Shown: in pieces, positions 14,011-25,820 of the stretch
How positions within the stretch are numbered: the first letter of the stretch is position 1
How the letters are laid out: each line of letters opens with the position of its first letter
The notes under the pieces: generated by a model
Database searches by the model: none
Seen by the model: the letters and a program-made list of their open reading frames with translations, nothing else
Told to the model about the DNA's origin: nothing
Position numbers and translations under genes: made by a program
Origin: Brienomyrus brachyistius
Lineage: Eukaryota > Chordata > Actinopteri > Osteoglossiformes > Mormyridae
Direction of reading: 5' to 3'
DNA: 64,000 nt
NCBI RefSeq assembly: GCF_023856365.1
Contig: NC_064552.1
Location: 5,652,097-5,716,096, forward strand

Positions 14011-17000
14011 TTCGCATTATATATGTTTCTCAGCGCTCTCCGCACCCATTGCTGTATGCACAGGAACGCCCCCCCCCCCCCCAGCGTTCTCTTAACGGAG
14101 CTGATTTTAACCCAAGAAATAGAAAGCAACAGGGAAGAGGGTCAGGATACATGAATGACTGAAGGAAAAATGCATTTTCAATAATTGTCCCGATGTTGAC
14201 GGATGAAAGATTGTCTCATATACAGACCCAGGTCACGCTGTGCCCAGCCAGCCAAAGAATAAGCTGCTGCCTGCTTCGGTCGCCTCATAAAAGCTCAACG
14301 TAAGGAATTTTTACCATAATCTGCGACCCATAGGGCCAGTAAAATGCGCCCGCTCTCCATATTCCATTCATACGTCCCCCCCCCCCCCCCCCCCCGAATG
14401 CTCTGCGGTAAATTCACTACACGCCGCGATTATCTCGTCTAAGCAAGACACGGGCTCTACTTAATAATGCAGCGGCCTGCTGAATTAATGCGACAGGGAG
14501 AGGCGTCGGCGCCGCATTCTCTGCATTTCAGGCATGCAGCCCTGCGTTTTCCAGGGGACGCGGGCTGGGACGTGCGCCGGGCCTCCTCCCCAACCCAGCC
14601 ACCCACACCCACCTTAATGAAGCCCCGTTTCACGCAGAACCTTCTCTTATTTATACCCCATAACCCTGAAATGAGCGTGAGCAGCTGTTAAACTATTTCA
14701 CGTTCCTGTTTATTGTGTTTCAAATTGCCTGCAGGGTCAAGATCAGCCGCACAGCACGGCTTCCTCCTTTCCGCTTCTTGTTTATGATGCATCTTCGCAT
14801 TACAGTCTGCAGTTGGGCTTATACTCAATGACTGGAATCTAAGCGTGGCGGCCCCCCCTCCCTGCCGCCGCCAACCCGCAGAGGCGAAGACAGGGCTGCA
14901 CCTGAAACGCCAGGATATCGATAACCCCGACTCATCCAGAGCTTCTCCGTGTCGAGTTCCTGCAACGCCTCGTCTTTCTAAATTCCTTCCTGGAAATGCA
15001 GGGCGACACGATTTTTCCAAAGTAAAGAACAGAACATTTTCCAATTATACGAACTCAATAGCAACGGCGGGTTATTAATAAATAACAGAGAAATTAATCG
15101 TCTATCACCTGAGTCCTCTTTTCGACCAAAGCCTCCACTCACAGCCCGAGCAGAATTGGGTTCAGGCTAATTGGGGTCATGCAAATGAGAGGCTTTCGAC
15201 GTTGCACTGCGTCATGTGACCATGCTTGTTTTTTTTTTGGCCACACAGCCTGCATCGCCATTGTTTGATCTCTGGGGGCGGCTGCAGGCCGCTTGCCTTT
15301 AAGTCTTTTAAAGACGCCCTGTCGCCCTACCCTTTAAACATGCCGGGGGGGGGGGGGGGGGGGGGGGTTAATGGCATCTCTCTAGCAGATAAAAGGAAGA
15401 TGAAAAGAGGCACGACGACCCTAAATGTGAGGGCAGCATGGAGGACAGCGACAGTGGGAGTCATGGGCCTGGGTCCGATGTAGCGCCCTGACATCACCTG
15501 GAACTCCGCCAGCGACCTGGCAGGACCGTAAACACAGCGCGGCTCCCGCTTACCCGCCGACAGCACGGTAAATATTTGCTCACAGACCGGTTAACGGTTA
15601 ACAGCCCAGCCAGAGTAATAAAGCAACAAAGCGTGAGCATTTCACTGCGCGGAACACGCCGGCGTTTCTGAAAGGCTCAAACTCACACCCACACGCCCTC
15701 TTCACTGCCAGCTGCGCAAGGAGGGTGCAGCTGGCAGGACGCAACAATTCACTTCTTCCTGTTTGAGACTGACCCAGGATCAGGGCAGTCAGACCATCCT
15801 GATTTCCTTGCCCCACTGTTAAAAGTGCCCACCACCCCCCCCCCAATTAAAGGGTAACACCTGTGTTTGCCAACGACCTCAGGAACAAATGGGACCCAGA
15901 ATCGGCATTGCCGGTTTAACCCCCCCGGGAGGGAGGGGCAGAGAGGAGGGATTCGGGAGGGGTGATGGGTGGCAGAGAAATGTCGCTCCAAGCCCAGAGG
16001 ATGTGGGGGATCATTAAAACAAAATGGCTCTTCCTCCTCTGGCCATCTCCTGCAGACCCCCTGCAGACCCCCCCCAGCCCACATCCTATTTAATGAACTC
16101 CAACTCCAGCGTAGCGTGAATGCAGTAGGCCGGCATTCCCGCACATGCTCAGTGCGTTTCTGCGCGTCCGTCGCCAAGGCAAGCGTCACCGGTAACGAAG
16201 CATGGAAATGGCAAGAGAGGAGGGGGAATCATGCAGCAGATTCTCCCGAGAGGGAAAGAAAGAGGACCATCCAGAACAATGGGGGGGGGGGGTGTGGTCT
16301 GTTATGCGATGAGGAGGAGGTCCTTATGGACCAAATCACAGTAGGACACCAGCATAATTATTAAGAATATACTGCTAAGAATTTTCTAGCAAAATCTTCT
16401 ACAATGATCCAACTCATCCGACACCAGATCAGCATCATCATTCCTGTTATTTTTGCACACGCCTGCATTCCACCTTCCCATCGGCACCCTCATAAAAACA
16501 GACAAGACGACGTCCCAGACCGGCAAACCACTCCGTCCTCATCCAGCTTCAGTGGCTCATTAACTGGCCCCAAATATGTCAACAGGAACCCTGAAGAGTC
16601 TTGAGCAAGCCCATCCTCCAAGCCGCCCACCTAAGACGACTCTATAAACCTTTAATTGCCGGGCCCCGACTATATCACCTCCGCAGTAATTACACGTTAT
16701 TCGGCTTGCAAAAAATAGCAAAAAGAAAACCCTGTAGCCGTGGCAATGGTCAATGTGGGAACGGTTGCCAACACAGCATGTAAACATTCAGAAACACAGA
16801 GGTGGAGGCATAATTACACAGAACGTGACAGGACTTTACACCCAAACCGTCCCCCATTCAGCTACTGGTGGTTCAGCTGGTTACGCGACGCTACAGGGAA
16901 ATGCACACAGGGCCATGCTAGGTCACACGACCAGCATCCTTAACCCGGAGTGGGCCATATGAGCCTGCAGGTGGCGAAAGAGAGCCTGGAAAGCACCCCA

Positions 17001-17269
17001 GGAAACAAAGGGCGGCCCTTCTGAGACAAAAACACGGTCACCACTTCATCTTTTTCTGCCCTGAGAAACAGAAGTGGTCATGGAACGCTCTTGCAGTATC
17101 TCACACTAAACTTCAGGCCGGCGGCAGTGAAGGCATTTGCGAGTTCCTGAAGCAGCCCCTCCCACTTCCTGATCTCCACAAAACAATTCTGCAAAATGCA
17201 TAAATATTTCTACTGTGTGTCAACGACACAGCTTTCTACTAAGATTAAAAACAACACACAAAAACAACT

Positions 17270-17766
17270 AAAATGGCAGACAGGGGAGTAACCACATAAC
17301 ATTGAAATGGCAGGTGTGGAACTGGTCACATTTCACTGAAACAACTAATAACGTGGCACTGAAATGGCAGCCACAGGAACAGTCACATGGGGCTGAAATG
17401 GCAGGCACAGGAATCGGTACATGGCGCTGAAATGGCAGGCACAGGAATCGGTACATGGCGCTGAAATGGCAGGCACAGGAATCGGTACATGGCGCTGAAA
17501 TGGCAGGCATGGGAATCGTTACATGGGGCTGAAAAGGCAGGCACAGGAATCGTTAAATGGGGCTGAAATGGCAGGCACAGGAATCGTTAAATGGGGCTGA
17601 AATGGCAGGCACAGGAATCATTAAATGGTGCTGAAATGGCAGGCACAGGAATCATTAAATGGCGCTGAAATGGCAGGCACAGGAATAGTCACATGGCGCT
17701 GAAATGGCAGGCACAGGAATAGTCACATGGCGCTGAAATGGCAGGCACAGGAATAGTTGCTTCTGG
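17270..17766. repeat. 34-bp minisatellite, about 14-15 copies
   Basis: The unit is built on gctgaaatggcaggcacagg then aatcggtacatggc. The first copies (17270-17390) are diverged and the central ones nearly identical. Variants at the end of the unit (cggtacatgg, cgttaaatgg, cattaaatgg, agtcacatgg) occur in runs, indicating local duplication of neighbours. Confidence 0.92.
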
Positions 17767-19189
17767 CCCTGATTATGCATTCAGATGGAGGTTAAAAAAA
17801 GAAAATCAATCTAAGCACCTTAGGGGACAGCTGCCATACGTTAGAAGTGTTATTAATCACCTGATCAAATTAGCATAAAACCTGCCGGAGAAACAGCTAA
17901 CTCGGACAATACTAAATCTACACACTAACGCAGAGGCACATAAAAACCCCACCAGAACACTTTTTAGGGCATGAGGGTGCAAAGATGCTACCTTTGGAGT
18001 TAAACACCTATCCACAACTACAGCAACAGCGTCTCTGGGTGGGTGGTGGTTTCACCTCAACGCCTTCCCCACTACATTTGATCTCGCGACCCCTAAACAC
18101 GCCACTCCTGCAGGTTCTCCTGAGACAGATTGAACCTATCAGCTCGGAGCAGGAAACCACAGTGGAAAAAAAAAAGATGGTGTCAGTCAAGGGTTTACAC
18201 GCATACATCGCAAGAGAACTGGGACGTGTCACCAGTGGCTAGTGGGCAGTAGGGCCTCGGTCTGTGACGCAGACACGCGAGCGTCACGTGCCAGGCGGCT
18301 AACTGAGCCCCGGGACGACCCGAGGTGACCCGAGCTCTGTCATCAGATCAATACGGCGTGTGAGCGTCCTTCACTCTAATGCAATGTAGCTCTATAACCT
18401 GCCTCTTATCTGCTCCCAGGCTGGAGCCTACAGGGGCTGCATTGGAGTTTCAAGACTGAGCTTTCCATCTTTATTCCCGCTTCACCAAGCGTCACAGCAC
18501 CTGACCCTCACAACTAAACTTCCAATCATCCATCCATCTTCTGTTTGCTCACTCTAGTCTCAAGGACGCCTAAAGTAAAAGTGATCTATGGCTACCGACA
18601 ATCGATAATTAACCATGAAACATTCGATTATGTCTCTGTCCAATGCATTTTAAAATCGAAACACCTCAATTATTTACCTATCAAAAGGCAAAAACACAAA
18701 GCTGTTCGTGAAGTTTCGCAATTAAAAAACAACGAACATAATAAATTATTCAGTCATCTCGAGCTGCGTTTTAACCTCGTCGCCGCGGTGATTTGGGCGG
18801 CCGGTGCAGCAGAGCGCCAGTGGTGGTAAGCAGCCGCCGGTTTAGCGCGCGAGGTAAGCTCCCCCCGCCGATCTCACGCCGGCGCGTTCTGCTGTCCCCT
18901 CACAGCAAGAAATGTTCTAGAAGCAGTGGAAGGATTGTTCTTCTGCTGAGATGTTGAAAAAGCCGCCAAAAGGACCCGCCCACATGGGGTGGCAGGTAAG
19001 AGGCCTCAGATTGCGGCTTGGCGCTAATGTTCTGGAAGCACAACATCTGGGCGCTTTGGCGGAACATGCATTATTCATCGGGCTCCGGTCTATGGCTGCA
19101 GTGTCTGCGGCCGCACAACCAGCCCATTATCTGGCCCCCCCCGATCTGTCAGGAGACGCCGGCTCGGGGGGCCACAACTACCCGCCATT

Positions 19190-19193
<4 letters not shown>

Positions 19194-19221
<28 letters not shown>

Positions 19222-19236
19222 CCCCCACACACACAT
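19194..19236. repeat. (CT)n microsatellite with CA tail
   Basis: About 13 CT units (19194-19220) are followed by six C and a short ACACACA run. Confidence 0.95.
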
Positions 19237-19879
19237 ACCAAAAAGGATGCTATCTACCTTCACCCGGGCCATATTTGCCATGCCCCAAAAATGCAGGTCC
19301 CCCGAGGCATGTCAGCGGGACCACCAACCAAGGCCCTGACCCCCAACGCGGGGGCCGTCCCGGCTCTGTACCCAGCTACGCAAATCCACACCTGCCTTGC
19401 TTATTATGCGAGGGGGAGGGGCTCTTTAAAACGCTGGAAACGGTTAATTTTAACGTGTTTTGGGGGGTGGGGGGGGAGGTAAAGTGGGTACCCTTTCAGC
19501 CTGGGAGCTCATGCCAGCTGCAGACCGATTCCAGCGGAAGGCGCCCTTAGCAGTAATATCACCAAGTAGAGCAGAGTGAGGCCCGGCTAATGAAGTGAGG
19601 GACAAACAACAAATTTGCCAAAAGCAGGTGAGCTGCTGACGGCCCTTTTACCGCGCCTGAGATGTGCCAGCGATTGGGGAGGACAGCAAGGACCCTCCAT
19701 CCACCTCTCTGCGCACATTTTTTCAGCACTTTAAATGTGTCAGAGGGGCATTTCTGAGTCCTCATGATATTCAAGAAAACTGACCCGATCTGCTTTTATC
19801 AGTGTTGTAAATATCTGGCCAATCACGAGGTGACTGGAGTAGCCTGCTACTTTTGCCTAATCGTGAATCATAAGAAACA

Positions 19880-20000
19880 ATGGAATTAAACCAGTCATCC
19901 ATCTGCTGTGAAAACTCAGGGTGACCCTGGAACCTACAGCAGTTGGCACAGGGCACAGGGCAGGAGACACCCTGGATGGGGAGCCGGTTAGTATGAAATT
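19880..20000 (+). repeat. LINE/SINE 3'-end fragment
   Basis: The order catccatctgctg, cagggtgaccctggaacct, aggagacaccctggatgggg matches the frequent fish repeat built on 'cagggtcgcggggga...ggagacaccctggacagg'. It is identified by recall of the family pattern and is truncated. Confidence 0.5.
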
Positions 20001-20662
20001 TTTGTTTACCCAGTAATCTCAAACAGGGATACAGGCGCACAGTTGTTGATGATGGCAAGAAATCTCCAAGAGAAATAACCCTCTGTGTCTCTGAGGCCTA
20101 AACCAGGCAGATTCGGGAATTAAATGCCCATTCCAGCACCGAGCAGCACGCCCTCCAGGGGAGGGTGACTGTCCTGGAGTGTCCATCACGAGACAGGACG
20201 CCCTGGGACGATCGCCACGCGGCAAATGATAAATAATTCACCAATCTGCCGAGACAAAAGATCCAGAATGAGTCCAATGGTGCAGCTCTGTGTTGTTTTT
20301 AACCAGCCGGGAGTAAAGGACAGGCCCTCAGAGGCAAAGCGTTTCCGTATAAGTGGCGTGACTCCAAATTCCTCACGTCTTCACACTTTACTCTGCAACA
20401 ACACTTTTTTTTTTTTTGGTCTGGCCTCAAGAAAAGCTCAAGAGCCATGCGATGAGAATAATGACAGTGTGCAACGAGGGCCTGCGCCCGTCCTCCATAA
20501 TTTCCTTGCGAAAAGCTGGCCCATTGTGAGTGTTGCAGGGGCAGGGGAGGACATCCGTGTTGCCTCTGGGGGTTGCAGGGGGTCACCCCCAAGGCCTAGG
20601 CAGCTTAGGCTGTTCTTCCTCCACCACAGCTGCAGTGTTTCCTGTCTGATGCCAGGAAGAGC

Positions 20663-21834
20663 GGCCCGTCGAGGGGAGGACCTCAAAGCGGGCGGCCCGT
20701 CCAGGGGAGGACCTCAAAGCGGGCGGCCCGTCGAGGGGAGGACCTCAAAGCGGGCGGCCCGTCCAGGGGAGGACCTCAAAGCGGGCGGCCCGTCCAGGGG
20801 AGGACCTCAAAGCGGGCGGCCCGTCCAGGGGAGGACCTCAAAGCGGGCGGCCCGTCGAGGGGAGGACCTCAAAGCGGGCGGCCCGTCGAGGGGAGGACCT
20901 CAAAGCGGGCGGCCCGTCCAGGGGAGGACCACAAAGCGGGCGGCCCATCCAGGGGAGGACCACAAAGCGGGCGGCCCCTCGAGGGGAGGACCTCAAAGCG
21001 GGCGGCCCGTCGAGGGGAGGACCACAAAGCGGGCGGCCCGTCGAGGGGAGGACCTCAAAGCGGGCGGCCCGTCCAGGGGAGGACCACAAAGCGGGCGGCC
21101 CGTCGAGGGGAGGACCACAAAGCGGGCGGCCCGTCGAGGGGAGGACCTCAAAGCGGGCGGCCCGTCGAGGGGAGGACCTCAAAGCGGGCGGCCCGTCCAG
21201 GGGAGGACCTCAAAGCGGGCGGCCCGTCGAGGGGAGGACCTCAAAGTGAGCGGCCCGTCGAGGGGAGGACCTCAAAGCGGGCGGCCCGTCCAGGGGAGGA
21301 CCTCAAAGCGGGCGGCCCGTCGAGGGGAGGACCTCAAAGCGGGCGGCCCGTCCAGGGGAGGACCTCAAAGCGGGCGGCCCGTCCAGGGGAGGACCTCAAA
21401 GCGGGCGGCCCGTCCAGGGGAGGACCTCAAAGTGGGCGGCCCGTCCAGGGGAGGACCACAAAGCGGGCGGCCCGTCCAGGGGAGGACCACAAAGCGGGCG
21501 GCCCCTCGAGGGGAGGACCTCAAAGCGGGCGGCCCATCGAGGGGAGGACCACAAAGCGGGCGGCCCGTCGAGGGGAGGACCACAAAGCGGGCGGCCCGTC
21601 GAGGGGAGGACCACAAAGCGGGCGGCCCGTCGAGGGGAGGACCACAAAGCGGGCGGCCCGTCCAGGGGAGGACCACAAAGCGGGCGGTCCGTCCAGGGGA
21701 GGACCACAAAGCGGGCCGCCCGTCCAGGGGAGGACCTCAAAGCGGGCGGCCCGTCGAGGGGAGGACCACAAAGCGGGCGGCCCGTCCAGGGGAGGACCAC
21801 AAAGCGGGCGGCCCCTCGAGGGGAGGACCTCAAA
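20663..21834. repeat. 31-bp GC-rich minisatellite, about 38 copies
   Basis: The repeat unit runs gtcgaggggaggacctcaaa followed by gcgggcggccc, nearly perfect for about 1.17 kb. Two sites vary between copies: tcGagg/tcCagg and acctc/accac. Rarer variants are a cct or cat replacing cgt before the tc, and single changes in the gcgggcggccc part. Because 31 is one more than a multiple of three, every frame cycles through the same 31 codons and none contains a stop. Long open frames arise on both strands without coding meaning. Confidence 0.95.
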
Positions 21835-24800
21835 TATAGCGCCCTCATTTGGAATACCACAACCGCCACTGGGAAAACCAGTCGGAATCATGCCAGTGTG
21901 GTGTCCTGGAAGCGATCCTGAGCACGCACAGCAACACTGAATGCAACCCAAAGATGATTTTCCAGGCCACACACGGGGAAACCTCACTCAGGACGCCCTT
22001 TAATGGAACGAGAGCAGCCAGACAGAGCAGAGCCTGCGGTGATGAGCTGGAACACAATGGTCTGCTCTTTTGCTCTAAAGCAGCTTTGCGTGTGGGAGAG
22101 AATAACCCCCCCCAGCTCCTGGACTGGAGCCTCCTCCAAGACAGTGGGGGGGGGGCTTTTCCCCCATGACATGAACGGAAAGCATCGCACTTCCTGAATT
22201 TGACCCAGAAACAGGAAGCGCAGCGGCCTGAGTCTCTCTCTGGCGTTTCGTCCTGGGTTGTCCATCTCAGCGCCAGCGGGCCTGGCGAGCCCCATCCATA
22301 AGAGGCCGTACGGCCGGCGGACATTCCAACAAGCCGTGCCGAAACACGTCAAACTGTTTTTTTTTTTTTTTTTTTTAAAGAAAAAAAAAAGGCCTTGATT
22401 TTATATTCAGTTAATATTGCATCCGGACCTCGAATCTCGACGTCTTCCTTTAGCCTAAGTGGCGACAAAAGACAGCTTCAAAAATTTCTCACACTCGGAC
22501 ATGATCCACAGTCTCACGCCACTCAGGACAGGAAACGCAGAAGGTCATCCACCTGGGCAACGGCAGCCGGCTCCACCGGCCGCATCTCCTTGTGTCAACA
22601 CTGCAATACCACTGCAGTGTTTTGAAAGCGGAGCATCATTGCACTGTTGCAGACCAGCTCCCCTAACGTAACACACACCCTGGGCGATGGGCCCAAAAAT
22701 CCACGTGCCCCCGAAGCCGACTGCATCTCCTGACAGCCATCGAGCTGGATGGAGATACACCCGCAAACAACTGTGCGTATGATCAGATAATCTTCTCTGC
22801 TCCTGACAAAACTCTGAATAGTATGATAAACAGAGGAGCTAAACAGGCTTCCAGGAAGAGATTATGTACTATACACAGCCCTACAATGCAAATATATCAC
22901 CTGGTGCAGAGAGGAAATTATACAGCATCATTATTTATTATTAATATATATTATATTGTTGTTGTGTTTCTTTTGAAAAGTTCTCAATCAGTACTTCAAA
23001 TTCAACCACCTGCTTGTTTCAATTAAGCCCGGCGAACTGAGGGCCCTGTTCAAAGGTACAACATTACAGACCCTGCCTCTTGCTCAGATGCGGAAACACC
23101 CACAGACCTGGGGTAGCGACTGGCCCCAAAGGTCCCGCAACCTCAGCCCAGAGGGCGGTTTGGTAACCAAGGAGCAAAGAACCGTCGACCAGGCAAAGCA
23201 AATGACCAACGATCAGGGAAATGTGCTGAACGGCAGATGCCTGTCTGGGAGGTCTGCCGAACAGCCCCACCCGATTTGGCATTCCCACCCAAAAAAACTT
23301 CTTTGCAGCTTCAGTGAAATTCACACATTATGATTCTCTCTGTCTCTCCCCCCCCCCCCCCCCCCCGAAGCAAATTCCTTTATACTCGGAGTTCAAATGA
23401 GAAAAGCTCAGTCAGGCCAGCAGCACACCAAGAAACTCAACCAGCCTGTGATCAAGGCCAGCATACAGTCCCCACACTGCACCCTTAATCACCAAGATAC
23501 CCGCTGCCCTATAAAAAGTACATTTTACACCAATTATCCGGGCTGCGAGTTTTAAACGGAACTCTGCAGCACTGCTGGGATTCGTCCAGCACCAGACGAA
23601 TTACACGCCCCGTGAACAGCGCACAGAACCGCTGGCGGAGAGAAAACTCGTCTCTTCTGATTTTTACCGGAAGTCAACAAATAAGAATTACACTGCCTGT
23701 GAAGAGCCCACATTTTTCTGAAGTCAATGACTAATAATAGTCATATTTCATGTCCTCTACCAGTCAATGGATTAAAAAAGAAAACAACCCAGCCCTCGTT
23801 TCACATACTAAATCCTCCGTTTCCTAAGAAACCTCAGAGCAAGTGCGACCTGCGAAATGAGGACAGAGGTTTTGAAATAACACAATGTTCACTGTGAATG
23901 AAACAAGGGCTTATGACCCACAAACCAGCACAAATGACACAGAACTTTGTTTCACAAAACTTAAATAATGGCTTTGTTCATCTAAACTCCCACTACAGTG
24001 AAATGAAGCGGCAATATATATATATAAACAGGACAGCAGATACCTAAGGCAGTTAGTGTTAGAGCTACAGCAGGGGGGTTGCTGTGTGAGCCAGAAAGAA
24101 ACCTCCTGTCTTTGCACAGGGAAACTGACCTGAACAACTCCAGCAAAAAAGATTTCCTGTGTGAAAAGTAGCAGTAAAGTTAAATATCTGCCAAGTAAAC
24201 TAACAAAAAATGATAAATACTAAGTAAAAATGAAATTACTTGGAATGCAATTCTACTTTAAGCGACACTTTAAATAGGTTATATGATTAATGCACACAGA
24301 AAAAAATACTTATTTTGCGTTGGTTTTAGTAAAAAAAAAAAACAGCACTGTCCCAACCCAAACGGGATCTCGAAACAGGCTACACACATCGCGTCAGACC
24401 GACCACAGACCACGCTGACAGGCAAGCACAAGACTGCAGGCTCTGACTATGCCTGCACTTCGTGTATTTTTGAATAAATTGTATGCATCATCGTACAATT
24501 TGTTTGACTACCGACAAGCGCTTAATTTGAGAGAAAACACCTTATACTACGTCAGGCTATAGCGGCCGATGAGGGTCGCAGTTCGGTCCTTTACCTAGGT
24601 CTGTATAAATTGCATGAAGTAGTCCGTGCTGTGGCAGGAAATCGTCTATTAAGTCAGTTCCATCCAGGTCTATAGTCAAAGTCTATGACTGGAAACCGAA
24701 ATTTTGTAACAGCGGCTTCCACTGTGGATGTCAGCGATTACTTTGGCGTCGAAAAACTTCACCGCATCGCCGGACACACGTTTCGCCACAGAAAGTGGAC

Positions 24801-25343
24801 CGGGCAAGGCGATCAGCACCCAAGCAGACGGATGCAAAGGGAGAATCACACGTGCAAGACTGCTAAGAGAGTCATTTCAACCCCCACTTTTCACCACACC
24901 ACTCGGTCCGCTGGATTTTACTGTTTAATACGCGATCGAAACCGAAATTATCCTGCGGGTAATCCTCACTATAATTATTATTTTGAGCGTCGGTAAATTT
25001 GTTGCTTTTTCCGGATAATGTATAGCCTATATTGACGGAATGCACGGATGCGCAGATTGTGTCCCCGCGTTATAAATCCCAAAGCACCTCCCAACCCTGC
25101 CATGCCAAAAGCCAGGAGCCTGATCCACTAACCCACATTTTCACCGGCCATTGCGGCGCTTGCGTGAGATTATCCAGCACTCCCGCAACATTCCCATATT
25201 AATACCCAGATGAAGCAGAAAGGTTATTTTTTAATAATATATAATCTATCGTAAATTACCCGCCCCCGTCCCAGCGCTTGCACTTGCCTTTTTGACACTG
25301 CAACACCGAGACATGTCATCTCGAAACTGGCAGCCCCTCTTAC
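21835..25343. other. gene-free region, inferred proximal ptpre intron 1
   Basis: It contains poly(T)20 at 22357, poly(C)19 at 23348-23366 and a short (TA)n at 24015. No exon is recognised. The right limit is the putative minus-strand splice donor at 25343. Confidence 0.4.
22357..22376. repeat. poly(T)20 tract
   Basis: This run of 20 T is followed by aaag and a run of A. It is the only long A/T homopolymer in the window and could be the tail of a minus-strand retroposon, but no body could be recognised. Confidence 0.85.
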
Positions 25344-25620
25344 CTGCATGTGATGGATCGCGTTTATTGATACGCCGTAATTGTTTAAAAACACCGTGAA
25401 GACACATTAAAATGCAGATTCCGCTGCTGAATGCGTGCGGGAAACCATCGCCTTCTACTGCGAACCGCCCCCCGATCCCGATCCAGATCAGCCGGCGTGC
25501 CCGTCCTGTTTACCGTGCTTTGCTCTCGCCGCGTCCGCTGCCCGTGCGAGGGAAGCCCCGTGAATCGCAGCCGGCGACCGGGACTCCTCGGCGGTCCCGC
25601 TCGCCGCATCCAAACAGATT
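25344..25620 (-). other. putative 5' non-coding exon, inferred ptpre exon 1
   Basis: A CpG-rich block on the minus strand ends in a near-consensus splice donor, CACATGCAG|GTAAGA (exon end 25344). The reading frames inside it resemble no known protein, so a 5' UTR exon is most likely. In mammals PTPRE lies next to CLRN3 and is transcribed away from it. A minus-strand promoter about 4 kb upstream of clrn3 is exactly where fish ptpre should begin. The gene identity is inference from synteny only. An unrelated non-coding transcript is the alternative. The 5' boundary is approximate. Confidence 0.45.
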
Positions 25621-25820
25621 TTAATACTAATAAGTGGATAAAATAAAGGAGAGGCGATACGTGCTCGTCCGCCTGTCAGCGCTGTCAGAGAATGAGCGGC
25701 CAGTCGTGCGCTTTTGCTGGCCCTGCAGCGGAGACGGGAGCCGCCTGGCGCCGCAGGTTAAAACGACAAGCGCGCCCCGTCGGCGCCCCCAAGCGCAGGG
25801 GGCATGTCAGGAGACAGCAG
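25420..25820. promoter_or_regulatory. CpG-island-like promoter region
   Basis: CpG dinucleotides and G+C are dense here (runs such as gccggcgtgcccg and gcggtcccgctcgccg), in sharp contrast to the AT-rich sequence on both sides. It overlaps the putative minus-strand 5' exon and is the best CpG-island candidate between the left end and clrn3. Confidence 0.5.

Larger units (their letters stand above)
8404..17269. other. gene-free region with SINE fragments and homopolymer tracts
   Basis: No credible exon was seen. It holds the SINE copies at 8.8 and 10.8 kb, the 15-bp array at 13.95 kb, and poly(C)/poly(G) runs at 8528-8541, 14069-14082, 14376-14395, 15345-15367 and 16281-16292. Open frames of 100-166 codons exist on both strands (for example 9848-10348 and 15749-16189), but they lack family similarity and overlap each other. 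Confidence 0.5.
17767..20662. other. gene-free region between two minisatellites
   Basis: It contains a (CT)n run, a LINE/SINE 3' fragment near 19.9 kb and a catccatccatc motif at 18530. A 199-codon open frame (18951-19550) runs through the (CT)n run and is not credible as a gene. Confidence 0.5.

Noticed and set aside
18951..19550. 199-codon open frame
   Set aside because: It reads through a (CT)n microsatellite as a Ser-Leu run. No similarity or splice support.
20663..21834. CRISPR-like regular repeats
   Set aside because: The repeats are directly head-to-tail with no unique spacers, and the DNA is vertebrate. The same applies to the 34-bp and 41-bp arrays.
20226..21839. 537-codon open frame with repeating GGPSRGGPQSGRPVQGRT-like units, resembling a low-complexity protein
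   Set aside because: It is the translation of a 31-bp minisatellite. All frames on both strands are open because 31 is not a multiple of three and the unit lacks stops. There are no splice or promoter signs.
1..25343. Coding exons of ptpre
   Set aside because: I looked for a minus-strand signal-peptide or transmembrane exon and the basic juxtamembrane motif and recognised none. Only the non-coding first exon and intron are inferred.
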